Positions 40,536-50,073 of a stretch of DNA of 64,000 nucleotides are shown here, piece after piece. Positions within the stretch are counted from its first letter, which is position 1; every line of letters begins with the position of its first letter. The notes beneath the pieces are model-generated. The model saw nothing but the letters and a program-made list of their open reading frames with translations, was not told the origin of the DNA and did no database searches. Source of the DNA: a virus; the IMG/VR virus record IMGVR_UViG_3300042514_000542, positions 124,370 to 188,369 of that record. One strand, given 5' to 3'. The translations under genes were made by a program, and so were the position numbers.

Positions 40536-42527
40536 ATGACTAAATATGGATTTGACTATTTTACCAAACGTGCAGAACTCTTAACAGAGATGGCTAGAAC
40601 GACTACCCGCTATAATGGGTTGAATGTTGGAGGTGAATATGATTATGATTTCGTTGCTCTTAGAGCGAAAGTGTTGAATGCTATTAAAAGTGGAATGTCC
40701 CCGCATAATGCGTCAGATCCGTTGGTAGATGAAGACGGGAAAACTGCAACAGGTGTGGTTGATGGATCTCAATATAGATCATTGATATACATGTTTTCTA
40801 AAGTGTATAATACGATATTAGATAATGAAGAGTTTGATATCGATGCCGATGTTGAATTTGAAAATGCTAAGGGTTTACTATCATCGGACATATCCAAACT
40901 GCCAGTTAGCGAAGATGTTCACGCGATTATATATGAAATACAAAATCAAATCAAGGAAAATGGTATTAAATTAGATAAACCTACATTAGATAATGTAACT
41001 AGAGAAATTATATCAAAATACGTTCCAAATATTGCGGAAATTTTAAAGGCTCATGATAGTGGAGATAAGAATTCGGGAATAGAAGAGCTTCCTGTAATTC
41101 CCGTTGATATTTATCGAGATCCCTCAAGGTTCTTATCATCTTTATTTGAAATCCGTAATTCTAAAACCACTAGTGGTAGAAAAGTAGTCGATGACCCCAA
41201 TAAAAAACCCGGAAAACAACCCACTCTTATAGAAGAATATACTAAAAAAATGCAATCTTTGGCAAGGAAAATATATAAACAATATGTCGAAAACCCCAAA
41301 AAAGCACCAAGCGGTCCAGAAATTTTTGAAGCTGCCACTATCGTCCTCATAAAAAAGCATCCGGAATTAATTTTCGATAAATCATTTGTAAATTCCGTAT
41401 TAGATCCTGTAAATATTGCCACTTTTATCAATAAAGGGGAGTCAGGTGAGGGGATTGTCGTACTGGATCATGAAACATCAAAACTGGCAGCAAGAAATAT
41501 TGGTGAAATGTATGGTATAAACGCTAAATCTTATAATGAGTTGATGTCGAAGTCTAGAAAGGTCAGAACACAATTAAGTTATCTATCTCGCGCAGATGCA
41601 AAGAGAAAAGTGAAAACTTCCCCGACTGTAGAAAAAAAATCAAGTCCCGATAAATTAGATAATTTACATACCCAAAACGTAGATAACATTCTTACTATAT
41701 TACTAGCTTTAAAAGAAGACAAGATCGACTTGGATGAACAGATTGAAATTAAGAGTGAATTATTTAAGGACCCTTACGATGTGATCCTAACAATACATGA
41801 CGAAACAGACGTTCCAATAAAGTGGATAACATCAATGATGAAGCTCAAGGGTACACAAGTTATCGACAGATTATACGATGTTTTTCTTACATTAGAAAAT
41901 GTAGGAATTGATATTGACACTTTTAATGAAAATATGGAGGAGTTAAAATCAAAAAAACCAGAATTGGTGGGGTTTATCGATATTTTCACTAAAGACGTTT
42001 CACTAAAAATAAAAGCAGATACTCCAAAGTCGAATGTCCTTAGTTTTCCGGGATTCGCCCAAGAACATATTGAAAAAGTTCTCGATACTCCAGAAAAGAA
42101 AAACATCTTCTCCACTTATTATAATTATATCTATGTTAAAGATTTGAAGCGAGCAGCCGCAGAAGTTCAGCAAAAATTAGACGTTGATGCAGGTAAAGAA
42201 GTTGTGGGAAAACCAGTTACCCTATATGCTATGCGTCAAGCTGAAAAGAATTTCCAAAAGAGTAGTGGTAAGTTTGGTAATAGGGGTGAAAATATGGAAC
42301 GTGAGGCAGAACTAGCTAAACGTGAGAAGGACAAAGAATTTAAAAAGGATCAAAATAAACTAAGCAAGGGGATACAAGATATAATCGGTAAACCTCTACG
42401 CAACGAATCATATGTTATGAATTATATGACAGAACAATTCCAAAAAGATAGGTTCAAAACCAAAGGTGAATTTAAAGATCGTGGATACAAAAAACCAACC
42501 AATTACTGGCAAGGTAGAAACCTATGA
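40536..42527 (+). CDS. Large putative capsid-internal or virion protein
   Basis: 663 aa, no recognised family. The N-terminus (FDYFTKRAELLTE|MART) ends in an L-T-E site and the EMAR motif shared with the next protein. The body is helical and highly charged, with Lys-rich stretches (NPKKAPSGPEIFEAATIVLI) and a basic C-terminus (KEFKKDQNKLSKGIQD). It overlaps the next gene by 4 nt. A late, DNA-associated virion protein is the likely role. Confidence 0.7.
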   Translation: MTKYGFDYFTKRAELLTEMARTTTRYNGLNVGGEYDYDFVALRAKVLNAIKSGMSPHNASDPLVDEDGKTATGVVDGSQYRSLIYMFSKVYNTILDNEEFDIDADVEFENAKGLLSSDISKLPVSEDVHAIIYEIQNQIKENGIKLDKPTLDNVTREIISKYVPNIAEILKAHDSGDKNSGIEELPVIPVDIYRDPSRFLSSLFEIRNSKTTSGRKVVDDPNKKPGKQPTLIEEYTKKMQSLARKIYKQYVENPKKAPSGPEIFEAATIVLIKKHPELIFDKSFVNSVLDPVNIATFINKGESGEGIVVLDHETSKLAARNIGEMYGINAKSYNELMSKSRKVRTQLSYLSRADAKRKVKTSPTVEKKSSPDKLDNLHTQNVDNILTILLALKEDKIDLDEQIEIKSELFKDPYDVILTIHDETDVPIKWITSMMKLKGTQVIDRLYDVFLTLENVGIDIDTFNENMEELKSKKPELVGFIDIFTKDVSLKIKADTPKSNVLSFPGFAQEHIEKVLDTPEKKNIFSTYYNYIYVKDLKRAAAEVQQKLDVDAGKEVVGKPVTLYAMRQAEKNFQKSSGKFGNRGENMEREAELAKREKDKEFKKDQNKLSKGIQDIIGKPLRNESYVMNYMTEQFQKDRFKTKGEFKDRGYKKPTNYWQGRNL

Positions 42528-43291
42528 ACGAATTCATAAATTTATATAAATCTCTAATGTTGGAGATGGCTAGACCCTCATCACTTGGGCCAAAAATGTT
42601 GGGTGATGAATTATTCAAAAAATTCAACACATTATTAGCTGAAGTTAATGATAGGTTCAAGTATGGCGTTCACAAATATCCAGAACTAGTAGACTTTAAA
42701 GGGGAAGAAGCATATGGTCTACACGATAAAGTTTTACAAGAGAGGAAACTTAGATATTTCTTTTTTTGTTTAAACAAAAACTATAAAAATTTAGATTATA
42801 AAGAAGAAATTACCATGGATAATGAGAGAGCTAGATCCATAGGCGAAATGACACAATACTGTAAACAAAAAGGAATACATTATAGTCTCGGATCAATTAG
42901 AATGACCACTTCTGCTATTTTTGAAAAAATAAAAGACGATGAGAAGTGGTTTTTGTCAAAAAACTTCCAAAAGATATTATTAGATCCTAAACTTATGGCT
43001 AGTTATATGAATGCTTCGAGGGAGACATTTAACCAATCATCTATAAATGCCGCAGCAAAACGTGAGAAAGAGGGTGGAATGGGTATACGAGATCTAGATA
43101 AATTCAGGGCAGAATACCGTGATGTAGATAAAGCATTAAGTTACAAGGAGAGGGGTACGGGTCTTAAACAAAAAGCCGCAGAAAAAAGAGAAAAGATTGA
43201 AACTCTTCGTAAGAAAAAAGAGATGGCTAATGCGAAGCGTAAACAGACATGGGCTAATAAGAAACTAAACAAAAAAACCCAAGGAATTTAA
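42524..43291 (+). CDS. Basic putative capsid-internal protein
   Basis: 255 aa. The N-terminus (MNEFINLYKSLMLE|MARP) has the same L-x-EMAR form as the previous protein. The middle is mixed, with NFQKILLDPKLMASYMNASR. The C-terminal 60 residues are strongly basic and helical (KRKQTWANKKLNKK), suited to binding packaged DNA. It is coupled to the previous gene by ATGA and ends at a hairpin terminator shared with the convergent UvsX gene. Confidence 0.68.
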   Translation: MNEFINLYKSLMLEMARPSSLGPKMLGDELFKKFNTLLAEVNDRFKYGVHKYPELVDFKGEEAYGLHDKVLQERKLRYFFFCLNKNYKNLDYKEEITMDNERARSIGEMTQYCKQKGIHYSLGSIRMTTSAIFEKIKDDEKWFLSKNFQKILLDPKLMASYMNASRETFNQSSINAAAKREKEGGMGIRDLDKFRAEYRDVDKALSYKERGTGLKQKAAEKREKIETLRKKKEMANAKRKQTWANKKLNKKTQGI

Positions 43292-43304
43292 TCCTTGGGT
43301 TTTC
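43275..43304. terminator. Bidirectional hairpin terminator between convergent genes
   Basis: An 11-bp perfect stem (43275-43285 with 43292-43302, AAACCCAAGGA/TCCTTGGGTTT) with a 6-nt loop. It overlaps the 3' end of the basic protein gene (stop 43289-43291). A/T runs on both sides allow termination of both this gene and uvsX (stop at 43318). Confidence 0.85.
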
Positions 43305-43317
43305 TCTATTTTAAAGA

Positions 43318-44526
43318 TTAAGACTCATCGTCATCTTCTTCCTCGATCTCATCAATCTTCTTAGAAACCTTTTTCTTAAGATTTTTTAAAGCATCCAAAG
43401 GGTTGTCACATTGAACTTCTTCATCAGGGGAATCCTCTTCGTCATCATCTTCGGGTGGTGCTTCCTCATTGGAATACTTCCACTCATCCTGAATACGGTT
43501 CTCAAGTTCTGGTAGAAGTTTTTTCCAGACAGCTTTATCCTTTCTCCAAGACTTATAATATCCAAGAGATTCACCGTTCCAATCCTTATATGTTTTACCA
43601 TCAAGAACAACAACACCAAGACCTCTCATAATCTCAAGAAGACCATAATACTTATCTAGTCCAGTCGCAAAGGATAGGTATAGTTCAGCTTCAAGGAATT
43701 GTTTGATGAAGCGATTCTTAACAGTTAAGCATCGTAGGATAACACCAGAGAAACTTTTCTGACCAGCAGCAAGAGTATTATCTACTGTTTTACCATCATC
43801 ATCCTTCATAGGCTTCCTAGCCAATTGAACAGTTACAGACGGTTTGTAAATTGCAGCACGACCTCCAGGCATGTTCTTCTCAAGAGAAGGATACATCGCA
43901 CTAGGATCATCATATACCTCATTGGTTAGAACAATAGTAGTCTTGGTGATTTTACCCCAGTTAACACATGTCTTAAGGAATGACTTAATAGACTTAGCAA
44001 ATGTCCCCATGTCGGCAGCAGTAGAATCTTTTTCCATTCTAGCTTCTCCAAGTTCTGATTCCATTTGCGCCATTGAATCAACCACGATAAGGAATTCACC
44101 TTGTCTACCAGTTTCGGCAACTTTCTTAAGAAACTTATTGATGGCATTTCGAGTGTTCTCAATAGTGGTTGTTGGAACATACTTAACTTTAGTTGGATCA
44201 ATTCCAAACCCAATAGCACCTTCCGCATCAATAGCATTCTCACTATCAAAAACCACAACATACTTACCCATCTTTTGAGCAGATGCGATTATCTTCTGAA
44301 TAAAGAATGTTTTACCAGTCATAGATGGTCCAGCAAATTGAATCACTCGACCACAAGGCACACCCTTATACATAGAACCGGAAATAATAGCATTGAGTGC
44401 TAGTGATCCAGTGTCAATCCATTCATCAACATTAGAAAATGTTGACTCGCTCAAGTAAGTCGAATAGGGATTGACCGAATCGATCTCATCCATCAGCTTA
44501 CGCATATCTTTTTCGTTTTTATTCAT
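43318..44526 (-). CDS. uvsX: Recombinase UvsX (RecA family)
   Basis: 402 aa from ATG 44526 (MNKNEKDMRKLMDEID); T4 UvsX is about 391. It forms filaments on ssDNA and drives strand exchange and recombination-dependent replication. Walker A is GPSMTGKT (about 66-73) and Walker B is FLIVVDSMAQM (about 145). The RecA loop region contains NMPGGRAAIYKPS. The C-terminus is extremely acidic (EEEDDDES). Upstream in-frame codons to 44592 are rejected because they overlap the 67-aa gene. Confidence 0.93.
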   Translation of the reverse strand: MNKNEKDMRKLMDEIDSVNPYSTYLSESTFSNVDEWIDTGSLALNAIISGSMYKGVPCGRVIQFAGPSMTGKTFFIQKIIASAQKMGKYVVVFDSENAIDAEGAIGFGIDPTKVKYVPTTTIENTRNAINKFLKKVAETGRQGEFLIVVDSMAQMESELGEARMEKDSTAADMGTFAKSIKSFLKTCVNWGKITKTTIVLTNEVYDDPSAMYPSLEKNMPGGRAAIYKPSVTVQLARKPMKDDDGKTVDNTLAAGQKSFSGVILRCLTVKNRFIKQFLEAELYLSFATGLDKYYGLLEIMRGLGVVVLDGKTYKDWNGESLGYYKSWRKDKAVWKKLLPELENRIQDEWKYSNEEAPPEDDDEEDSPDEEVQCDNPLDALKNLKKKVSKKIDEIEEEDDDES

Positions 44527-44531
44527 AAATT

Positions 44532-44735
44532 TTAGCAAAGGTATTGTGAGTGTGTTGAAAGTCCTGTGAATTTGGTATCTAGAAATTGCCACCCCAAATC
44601 TACATTGGGTGTAACTTTTTTCATAACTAAGCCAATATGTTGTTTAATAACTATTACCTGTTCTTCCGTTAAAGTATCGCTATGGGTCAGTTCGAAATAG
44701 CCTTGTAACCAGTATACAAAATTTTCAGGTGTCAT
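44532..44735 (-). CDS. Small phage protein (FVYWLQGYFEL motif)
   Basis: 67 aa. It has a pattern I associate with widespread small phage proteins: MTPENFVYWLQGYFEL, then LTEEQVIVIKQHIGLVM, then KVTP. Probably a compact helical protein. Function not known. It sits 5 nt upstream of uvsX and overlaps the next upstream gene by 4 nt, as part of the polymerase-to-recombinase transcript. Confidence 0.7.
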   Translation of the reverse strand: MTPENFVYWLQGYFELTHSDTLTEEQVIVIKQHIGLVMKKVTPNVDLGWQFLDTKFTGLSTHSQYLC

Positions 44736-45031
44736 AATACAATTGTTGCAATGATTGTTTCAAGTTTTTGATTACGTCCTATAACTCTATTCTCAATCTC
44801 AGACAATGCACCACATAGCTCGGTTCTATATCCCACTGGTTGGGCTATTTTAGCATTACAATCGGTAGATATAGGTAGGGATTCCAAAATTGGTCCAAGT
44901 TTATATTCGAGTTTCGTCAAAAGATCTTCATTGCGAGCCAATAGCTCATAGATAATTTCAATTTTATAAAAGACTTCGGACTCGGATTTGGGGATGCCTT
45001 TCGCACACTCATCATAAGTATAATCTTTCAT
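44732..45031 (-). CDS. Hypothetical helical protein
   Basis: 99 aa, helical throughout (VFYKIEIIYELLARNEDLLTKLEYKL-type heptads, then LSEIENRVIGRNQKLETII). Probably a coiled-coil dimer. It is coupled to the 67-aa gene by a 4-nt overlap. No recognised family. Confidence 0.6.
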   Translation of the reverse strand: MKDYTYDECAKGIPKSESEVFYKIEIIYELLARNEDLLTKLEYKLGPILESLPISTDCNAKIAQPVGYRTELCGALSEIENRVIGRNQKLETIIATIVL

Positions 45032-45032
45032 A

Positions 45033-45386
45033 TTAAAGGTCGTTGATTGAAATTACTTTAGGGTTGTTTTGAACCTCTACTTTAGGTTCAGGTGGTGTGT
45101 TAATAGCAGCATATCTACTAAGAATATCCGCATTTAGCTCAATATTACTAACCGTGATAGCCGACTTATTATAAGTCCAAGAATTTTTCTCTCTACTACC
45201 CTTTTCTAATAGTTCGAAGAAGAACAGAGGGTATAGTTGTAGTTCCAACTGACCAGTCTGAGAAGGTTGGAAATGGACAATAATTGGATTATCCAATGTG
45301 AGTTCGGCTGAAGTGTTGGAGGTTTCAATTCCAAGAATGGTTCTACCGATTTGATCGATGATTACAGTGTGTTTTACGTCTTGCAT
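45033..45386 (-). CDS. Phage hypothetical protein with beta-rich fold
   Basis: 117 aa from ATG 45386 (MQDVKHTVIIDQIGRTILG). Beta-rich, with HFQPSQTGQLELQLYPLFFFELL; the end is proline-rich and polar. The ATG at 45386 leaves a 4-nt gap to the upstream stop, whereas the longer frame to 45422 would overlap it by 32 nt. Position between DNA polymerase and UvsX genes suggests early expression. Function unknown. Confidence 0.62.
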   Translation of the reverse strand: MQDVKHTVIIDQIGRTILGIETSNTSAELTLDNPIIVHFQPSQTGQLELQLYPLFFFELLEKGSREKNSWTYNKSAITVSNIELNADILSRYAAINTPPEPKVEVQNNPKVISINDL

Positions 45387-45390
45387 ACAG

Positions 45391-45768
45391 TTATAATTTA
45401 TCATCATATGAGATAATGTCAACCTTTAAATTCCTTAAAAATTCCTTAGCCTTCTTTGCAATTCTACTTCTAGCCTTCGCACCAACTAGCCCTTTGTTGA
45501 ACTCCACTATCTCCAAAATGGATTTATCAATTTCTGTCATAGACTCAATATCCACTTCGTCTCCTCTCAAGAAATCTAAAACGAAATCATAATTTCTAGA
45601 TGTTGTAATTGGTGTCGATTGAATTGTCAAAATCCTTTGTCTAATTTCTTCCATTGCTGGATTATTAAATGGTGGTGTGTCATTACCATCCAATGCACTG
45701 GTTAGTTTTTCGATTGCTTCTTTCTCCGCAACATCCAACCCTTTAATATAAGCCTCCTGTATATTCAT
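45391..45768 (-). CDS. Hypothetical helical protein downstream of DNA polymerase
   Basis: 125 aa, helical, with Lys/Arg-rich C-terminal helix (GAKARSRIAKKAKEFLRNLK). It starts 2 nt after the gp43 stop codon, so it is probably translated from the polymerase message. No recognised motif. Confidence 0.6.
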   Translation of the reverse strand: MNIQEAYIKGLDVAEKEAIEKLTSALDGNDTPPFNNPAMEEIRQRILTIQSTPITTSRNYDFVLDFLRGDEVDIESMTEIDKSILEIVEFNKGLVGAKARSRIAKKAKEFLRNLKVDIISYDDKL

Positions 45769-45770
45769 AA

Positions 45771-48341
45771 TTAACTAAAAAAATCTTCAAGTTCAATCTT
45801 TACATTCTCATTAGGTTTGCGTAACTTCCAATTAACAGCTTTATAAAAAACCTCAATCGATTTATACAATAGATTACCAAACATTTTCTCATAGTCAATC
45901 TCAAATATTTCGGAGAATTCGTGTGGATATTTACCCTTAAATCCGATAACACTTATCCCATATTTATTTGGCGTTTTCAAATAAAGCCTTTTAACTTTAT
46001 CACCAGATTTAAATTTTTCATACTTATTAGATATACCCAATTCATCCACTAAGGTATCGTGAAAATGTGCAGCCCCAACATGGTTTGGAACTGATGGTTT
46101 ACCTTTGGTGAGGACATATCCATTCATTCTAGGTTTATGTTTATCATAATCACTCATGGAACAGTTCATATAAATTGAATCAATATCAAGACCTTTGAAA
46201 ATCTCATAGGCATCCATGAATTTAGCATTAGTGGTGGCCATTGATTGAGACATTACCATAGTCTCCATGATCGCTTTGACATATGGTTTAATTGCCTTGG
46301 GCATGGTTGTCTTAACAACCGACACACCTTTATATTTGAACTTGTTGACTGCCATACCTTCATCATCAAGAATATGTAGCACATAATTCTTACCACTCAC
46401 GAAAATAACATTATCACAAATCGATTCGCGCTTGAATACAAATCGAGAATCCTTACTTAATAAAGATTTCACCGACCACAAATTCATACCATCATTCAGA
46501 TAATTTTCGAACTTATCACACAACTGAAAGAAATCGTCTGATATTTTCTCACCATCCTTTAGGACAATTCCAGCATCCTCAAATAATTTCATAGAGATGT
46601 AGATGGAATCAGTATCATTATAAATCAATGCATTATCACATTTACCAGATAAATCTGGATAAAATTCCCCAACAAACCTCTCAAATAATTCATTACTCTT
46701 TTTGATGACAGCTTGACCCGTTAATGTTACTGAGCTACCAATTTCATCATCACCCAATGGTGCATACTTATTAGCACAATAGCCATAAGTGGAGTTGAGA
46801 GTAATTTTATAGGCATTTTGGAATGTATCGAACTTCTTAACTTGTGTTTTAAGTTCGGATATTTCTTTTTTGGAAAGCTTAGGATTTTCTAGGGCTTTCT
46901 TAGCTTGGAACATTTTACCCTTCATTTCTTTTCTCTTAGTATATAAGAAATCCAAGAATTCTGGCATAATTCCAACTTTCTTTTGTGAGAATAATACATT
47001 GGCTTTGGATAAGGATGCCTTTTCTTCCTTTAGAAAAGTTACAAAATTCTCCTTCGATAAATCAAAAGTTTTTCCTGATACATGTTTGATACTATAGATA
47101 TCTCCAATTTTCTCCAAAGAGCCAAGTTTGGTTTCTGGTGACATGTTTAAAGATATCATAACACTTGGATACAGAGAGTTGGCATCAAAGCTCACTACAT
47201 TTTGAGAAAATCCCAACTTGGGTTTAGCAACGTATCCACCGGGAATCTTTCCTTCGGTTTTTGGTCTAACAAAAGTTGGAATCTTCTCATCTCTATGTCT
47301 CGCACGTATCGCAACAGCACCATTAATAACTGGAACTGTTTTAATGGCATTCTCAAGATTACATAACCCAAGGTATGCAATGAATCGTAATAGATCCAGA
47401 TACTTCAACTCTTCATCCAAATCGACAACTAGTTTAACGTCCTGAATGTTATAATCCACATAAGTTTCCCAATCCTTAACAGATAAATCCCAAAGTGACC
47501 CCTCATAAGAAACTTTCTGATCATCCAATTCAACTTCACCAATATAATCAAGTTTATATGACTCTTGTGGTTCAAGTGCGAATTTTTTATAAAGAACCAT
47601 GTAATCGATACATGAAATTCCTTCAATTACATACTCTGTAGTTGGCATTCCAAACTTTCCCGTAGAATTAACCTTTTCATAAATTCTCTCAATCGGAGAT
47701 AACTTATCAGCCCACTCTTTTCCCAATTGAAAAGTAATTCTATTAACTAGATATGGTATATCGAACCCACTCGTATTCCATCCAACCAAACAGTCGGGAA
47801 AATCTGAAGAAAAGTGATTAATAAATCTCTTTAGAAGATCTTCTTCTGACTTACAGTGATGATATTTTACGTTTTTTTCCTTCGGTTCGTAATTCTTTAA
47901 CCCAAAAACTGTATATTTTTTAGATAATGAGTCATAACATGTCAATAAATTTATAACATTTTCTGCAAGTTTGGGTTCTGGAAACGCACCAACACCCGGA
48001 CACTCAATGTCAAAATACATAATCTTGAGAGGATGGGCAGCGAAGTCTTCATCTTCATTACAGTGATAGTAATTATCAATTAGGAATTGTTGGTATGGTG
48101 GAAGATTCTCAAAAATTCTTCTAATACCACTCTCATTAACGAATTTATCACGATCCCACTTAGTATTGAACTCGCGTTTGAGAATTGCGGTTCCATAAAT
48201 GGATGTAGCATCCCCAACCTTGCTCTCCAAATACAAATATGGAAGGAAGTCCAACTCTTGAAAGACCCTGTTTCCAGAGGCATCCCAAGTCCAAAGATGC
48301 ACACTTTTGGTTTTGTTGTTATAGACGCAGTTACGATACAT
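45771..48341 (-). CDS. 43: DNA polymerase, family B, T4 gp43-like
   Basis: 856 aa (T4: 898), intact and unsplit. The 3'-5' exonuclease motifs are Exo I YFDIECP (DIE at 111-113) and Exo II GWNTSGFDIPYL (near 190). The polymerase motifs are A (SFDANSLYPSVM, about 389), B (KITLNSTYGYCANKYAPLG, about 515) and C (YNDTDSIY, about 578). It replicates the phage genome with gp45, gp44 and gp41. No inserted intein or homing gene. It heads a transcript running through four small genes to uvsX. Confidence 0.97.
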   Translation of the reverse strand: MYRNCVYNNKTKSVHLWTWDASGNRVFQELDFLPYLYLESKVGDATSIYGTAILKREFNTKWDRDKFVNESGIRRIFENLPPYQQFLIDNYYHCNEDEDFAAHPLKIMYFDIECPGVGAFPEPKLAENVINLLTCYDSLSKKYTVFGLKNYEPKEKNVKYHHCKSEEDLLKRFINHFSSDFPDCLVGWNTSGFDIPYLVNRITFQLGKEWADKLSPIERIYEKVNSTGKFGMPTTEYVIEGISCIDYMVLYKKFALEPQESYKLDYIGEVELDDQKVSYEGSLWDLSVKDWETYVDYNIQDVKLVVDLDEELKYLDLLRFIAYLGLCNLENAIKTVPVINGAVAIRARHRDEKIPTFVRPKTEGKIPGGYVAKPKLGFSQNVVSFDANSLYPSVMISLNMSPETKLGSLEKIGDIYSIKHVSGKTFDLSKENFVTFLKEEKASLSKANVLFSQKKVGIMPEFLDFLYTKRKEMKGKMFQAKKALENPKLSKKEISELKTQVKKFDTFQNAYKITLNSTYGYCANKYAPLGDDEIGSSVTLTGQAVIKKSNELFERFVGEFYPDLSGKCDNALIYNDTDSIYISMKLFEDAGIVLKDGEKISDDFFQLCDKFENYLNDGMNLWSVKSLLSKDSRFVFKRESICDNVIFVSGKNYVLHILDDEGMAVNKFKYKGVSVVKTTMPKAIKPYVKAIMETMVMSQSMATTNAKFMDAYEIFKGLDIDSIYMNCSMSDYDKHKPRMNGYVLTKGKPSVPNHVGAAHFHDTLVDELGISNKYEKFKSGDKVKRLYLKTPNKYGISVIGFKGKYPHEFSEIFEIDYEKMFGNLLYKSIEVFYKAVNWKLRKPNENVKIELEDFFS

Positions 48342-48374
48342 TACGAATTGAGAATATCACCACCAAGCAGGATG

Positions 48375-48620
48375 TCAACCAACCTGATCCTGAATATAGC
48401 TTAAATGTGCTGTGTCTCCATTAACTCTACAGTTTAATTTCATACTACCTCTAATTCCTCGATCAACTTCGGCTACATTTTCACCAATAATTAATTTATA
48501 CCCACGGTGAGTCGCTATATGTTCCCCATTCGGTAATACCCCATTAACTATTTTAACTTCCCACTCACCACTATACATTTCAAGTAATAGGTTTTGAATA
48601 TTCGCAACATCCTTTTTCAT
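48375..48620 (-). CDS. Small late protein with capsid-targeting-like N-terminus
   Basis: 81 aa. MKKDVANIQNLLLE|MYSGEW has the (L)-x-E-Met form seen in the proteins encoded at 40536 and 42524. The rest is beta-rich (WEVKIVNGVLPNGEHIATHR, then a strand pair with Gly-rich turns). It has its own late box 5 nt upstream although it lies upstream of gp43 in the replication block, so it is probably a late virion gene inserted among early genes. Function unknown. Confidence 0.6.
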   Translation of the reverse strand: MKKDVANIQNLLLEMYSGEWEVKIVNGVLPNGEHIATHRGYKLIIGENVAEVDRGIRGSMKLNCRVNGDTAHLSYIQDQVG

Positions 48621-48625
48621 AACAT

Positions 48626-48632
48626 TATTTAT
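48626..48632 (-). promoter_or_regulatory. Late-type promoter box ATAAATA
   Basis: The minus-strand box ends 5 nt before ATG 48620. Confidence 0.6.
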
Positions 48633-48652
48633 TCCACTTTTTCAAATAATGT

Positions 48653-48826
48653 TTATTTAATTGTCTGATTTGGTAAAAGCTCGATAATTGCTTTAAAGTC
48701 TTCTTTAAAATTTGGCAAATGTGCATATCCCTTTAATTCTCTATTATCGAATTCTTCATCCATTATACGTTGACCAATCTCAGCACGATCATCCATCTCT
48801 TTTAACAATTTCTCTATTTCAGTCAT
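48653..48826 (-). CDS. Very small late protein
   Basis: 57 aa from ATG 48826 (MTEIEKLLKE|MDDRAEIGQ). Helical, acidic, with a possible L-K-E cleavage site at residue 10. The late box 5 nt upstream supports this start over an in-frame ATG at 48850, which lies inside the preceding gene. Function unknown; it could be a small internal virion protein. Confidence 0.5.
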   Translation of the reverse strand: MTEIEKLLKEMDDRAEIGQRIMDEEFDNRELKGYAHLPNFKEDFKAIIELLPNQTIK

Positions 48827-48831
48827 AATGA

Positions 48832-48838
48832 TATTTAT
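48832..48838 (-). promoter_or_regulatory. Late-type promoter box ATAAATA
   Basis: The minus-strand box ends 5 nt before ATG 48826 and touches the stop codon of the upstream glycosyltransferase gene (48838-48840). Confidence 0.55.
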
Positions 48839-50046
48839 TAAGGGTTCCACTTTTTCAAAAATGGTCGTTTATCAGATCCCCATTCCGTATTGAACGCTTC
48901 AAGATAACATCCAATGTTCTGTGGATGTTCTAGGAATCGTGTTTCTCCAAGTTTTCTAAGTTCTGGAACCAGACTATAATATTTAGAACGGTTTTTCCAA
49001 TTAGTCATCATCTCGATTTTATGTTCTAATTCGTCAGCAGTCTTAAACCTAAGCATATCGGGAGCGGAACTATATGTAACCATGTCTTGGCATAGACATG
49101 GGATTCCAAGTTGTGCCGCTTCGATAAATTTGATGTCGGATTTACTACGATTGAATGGAATATCCATCAATGGGGCAATAAACAGTTGTGCATTTAATGA
49201 TGCTAGGAAATTAGGATAGTTTAAGAATGATTGCCATCCATGAACCTCGATTTCCTTGGAATCAACGTAAGGTTTTAGTGCTGGTGGATATGCACCAATA
49301 AATACAAACTGGTATTTGTGTCGATTGTCAATGATAAATTCATTAACGTGGGTAAAATCATCCTGACCACCAGCTAAGTTCTTAACATCAAAGTGTGCGC
49401 CAGATCCAGCATAGATAATACGAGGCTTTTTCTTGAATGTTTCAAAATTATTACAGATTTTTCTATAATCATATTGATGACCACTCCACCAATGAGGCAT
49501 AAAGTTAGGAACCACTGTTATTTTTTGTTGTCCAGTCTTCTCAATATATAAATCTTTCATATATTGGCATGTAACTGTAACCTCATCAACCATATTGATC
49601 ATATCGATACAGTTTTGGCGAATCTCTTCGGTGTCGAATCCATGTTTTGAAGCATTGTGATCAGGAATTTCCTCGCGAAACACAACGTCATCCACCTCAT
49701 AAATCAATTTAAATCCCATTTCTGGTTGAATTGATTTCAGATAAGCAATAAAATCTTTTTGATGGGATGCTGCTTGCCTTTGCAGAGTTACACTTTTAAT
49801 ATTATGGTAGAAACCCTTCTCTAAGACCATCTTAGTGATGTCAACAGAATCACCATAACCACTCATATTGATGTGATTTGTGATAAAAGATCTACGGAAC
49901 TGTGCGCAGCCATCCCTTCCTGCAAGAAAATTGATATAACGATTTTCTAGTTGTGGAGGCATTTCCACTCTAGGTTGCTTTACATAAGTATTGCCACCAT
50001 AAGGAGATTTTGGAAATGGGCTTGCGAACGGACTATTCTGAAACAT
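48838..50046 (-). CDS. GT-B type glycosyltransferase
   Basis: 402 aa. The C-terminal donor-binding half is typical of GT4-like enzymes: PRIIYAGSGAHFDVKNLAGG, EVHGWQSFLNYP, then SDIKFIEAAQLGIPCLCQDM. The N-terminal half contains KLIYEVDDVVFREEIPDHN, a motif I associate with phage GT-B proteins. It lies between gp46 and gp43 genes. The target (DNA base, virion glycoprotein or host glycan) cannot be decided from the sequence. Confidence 0.85.
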   Translation of the reverse strand: MFQNSPFASPFPKSPYGGNTYVKQPRVEMPPQLENRYINFLAGRDGCAQFRRSFITNHINMSGYGDSVDITKMVLEKGFYHNIKSVTLQRQAASHQKDFIAYLKSIQPEMGFKLIYEVDDVVFREEIPDHNASKHGFDTEEIRQNCIDMINMVDEVTVTCQYMKDLYIEKTGQQKITVVPNFMPHWWSGHQYDYRKICNNFETFKKKPRIIYAGSGAHFDVKNLAGGQDDFTHVNEFIIDNRHKYQFVFIGAYPPALKPYVDSKEIEVHGWQSFLNYPNFLASLNAQLFIAPLMDIPFNRSKSDIKFIEAAQLGIPCLCQDMVTYSSAPDMLRFKTADELEHKIEMMTNWKNRSKYYSLVPELRKLGETRFLEHPQNIGCYLEAFNTEWGSDKRPFLKKWNP

Positions 50047-50073
50047 ACAATAATTAGTATGTTTTTTGACAAG

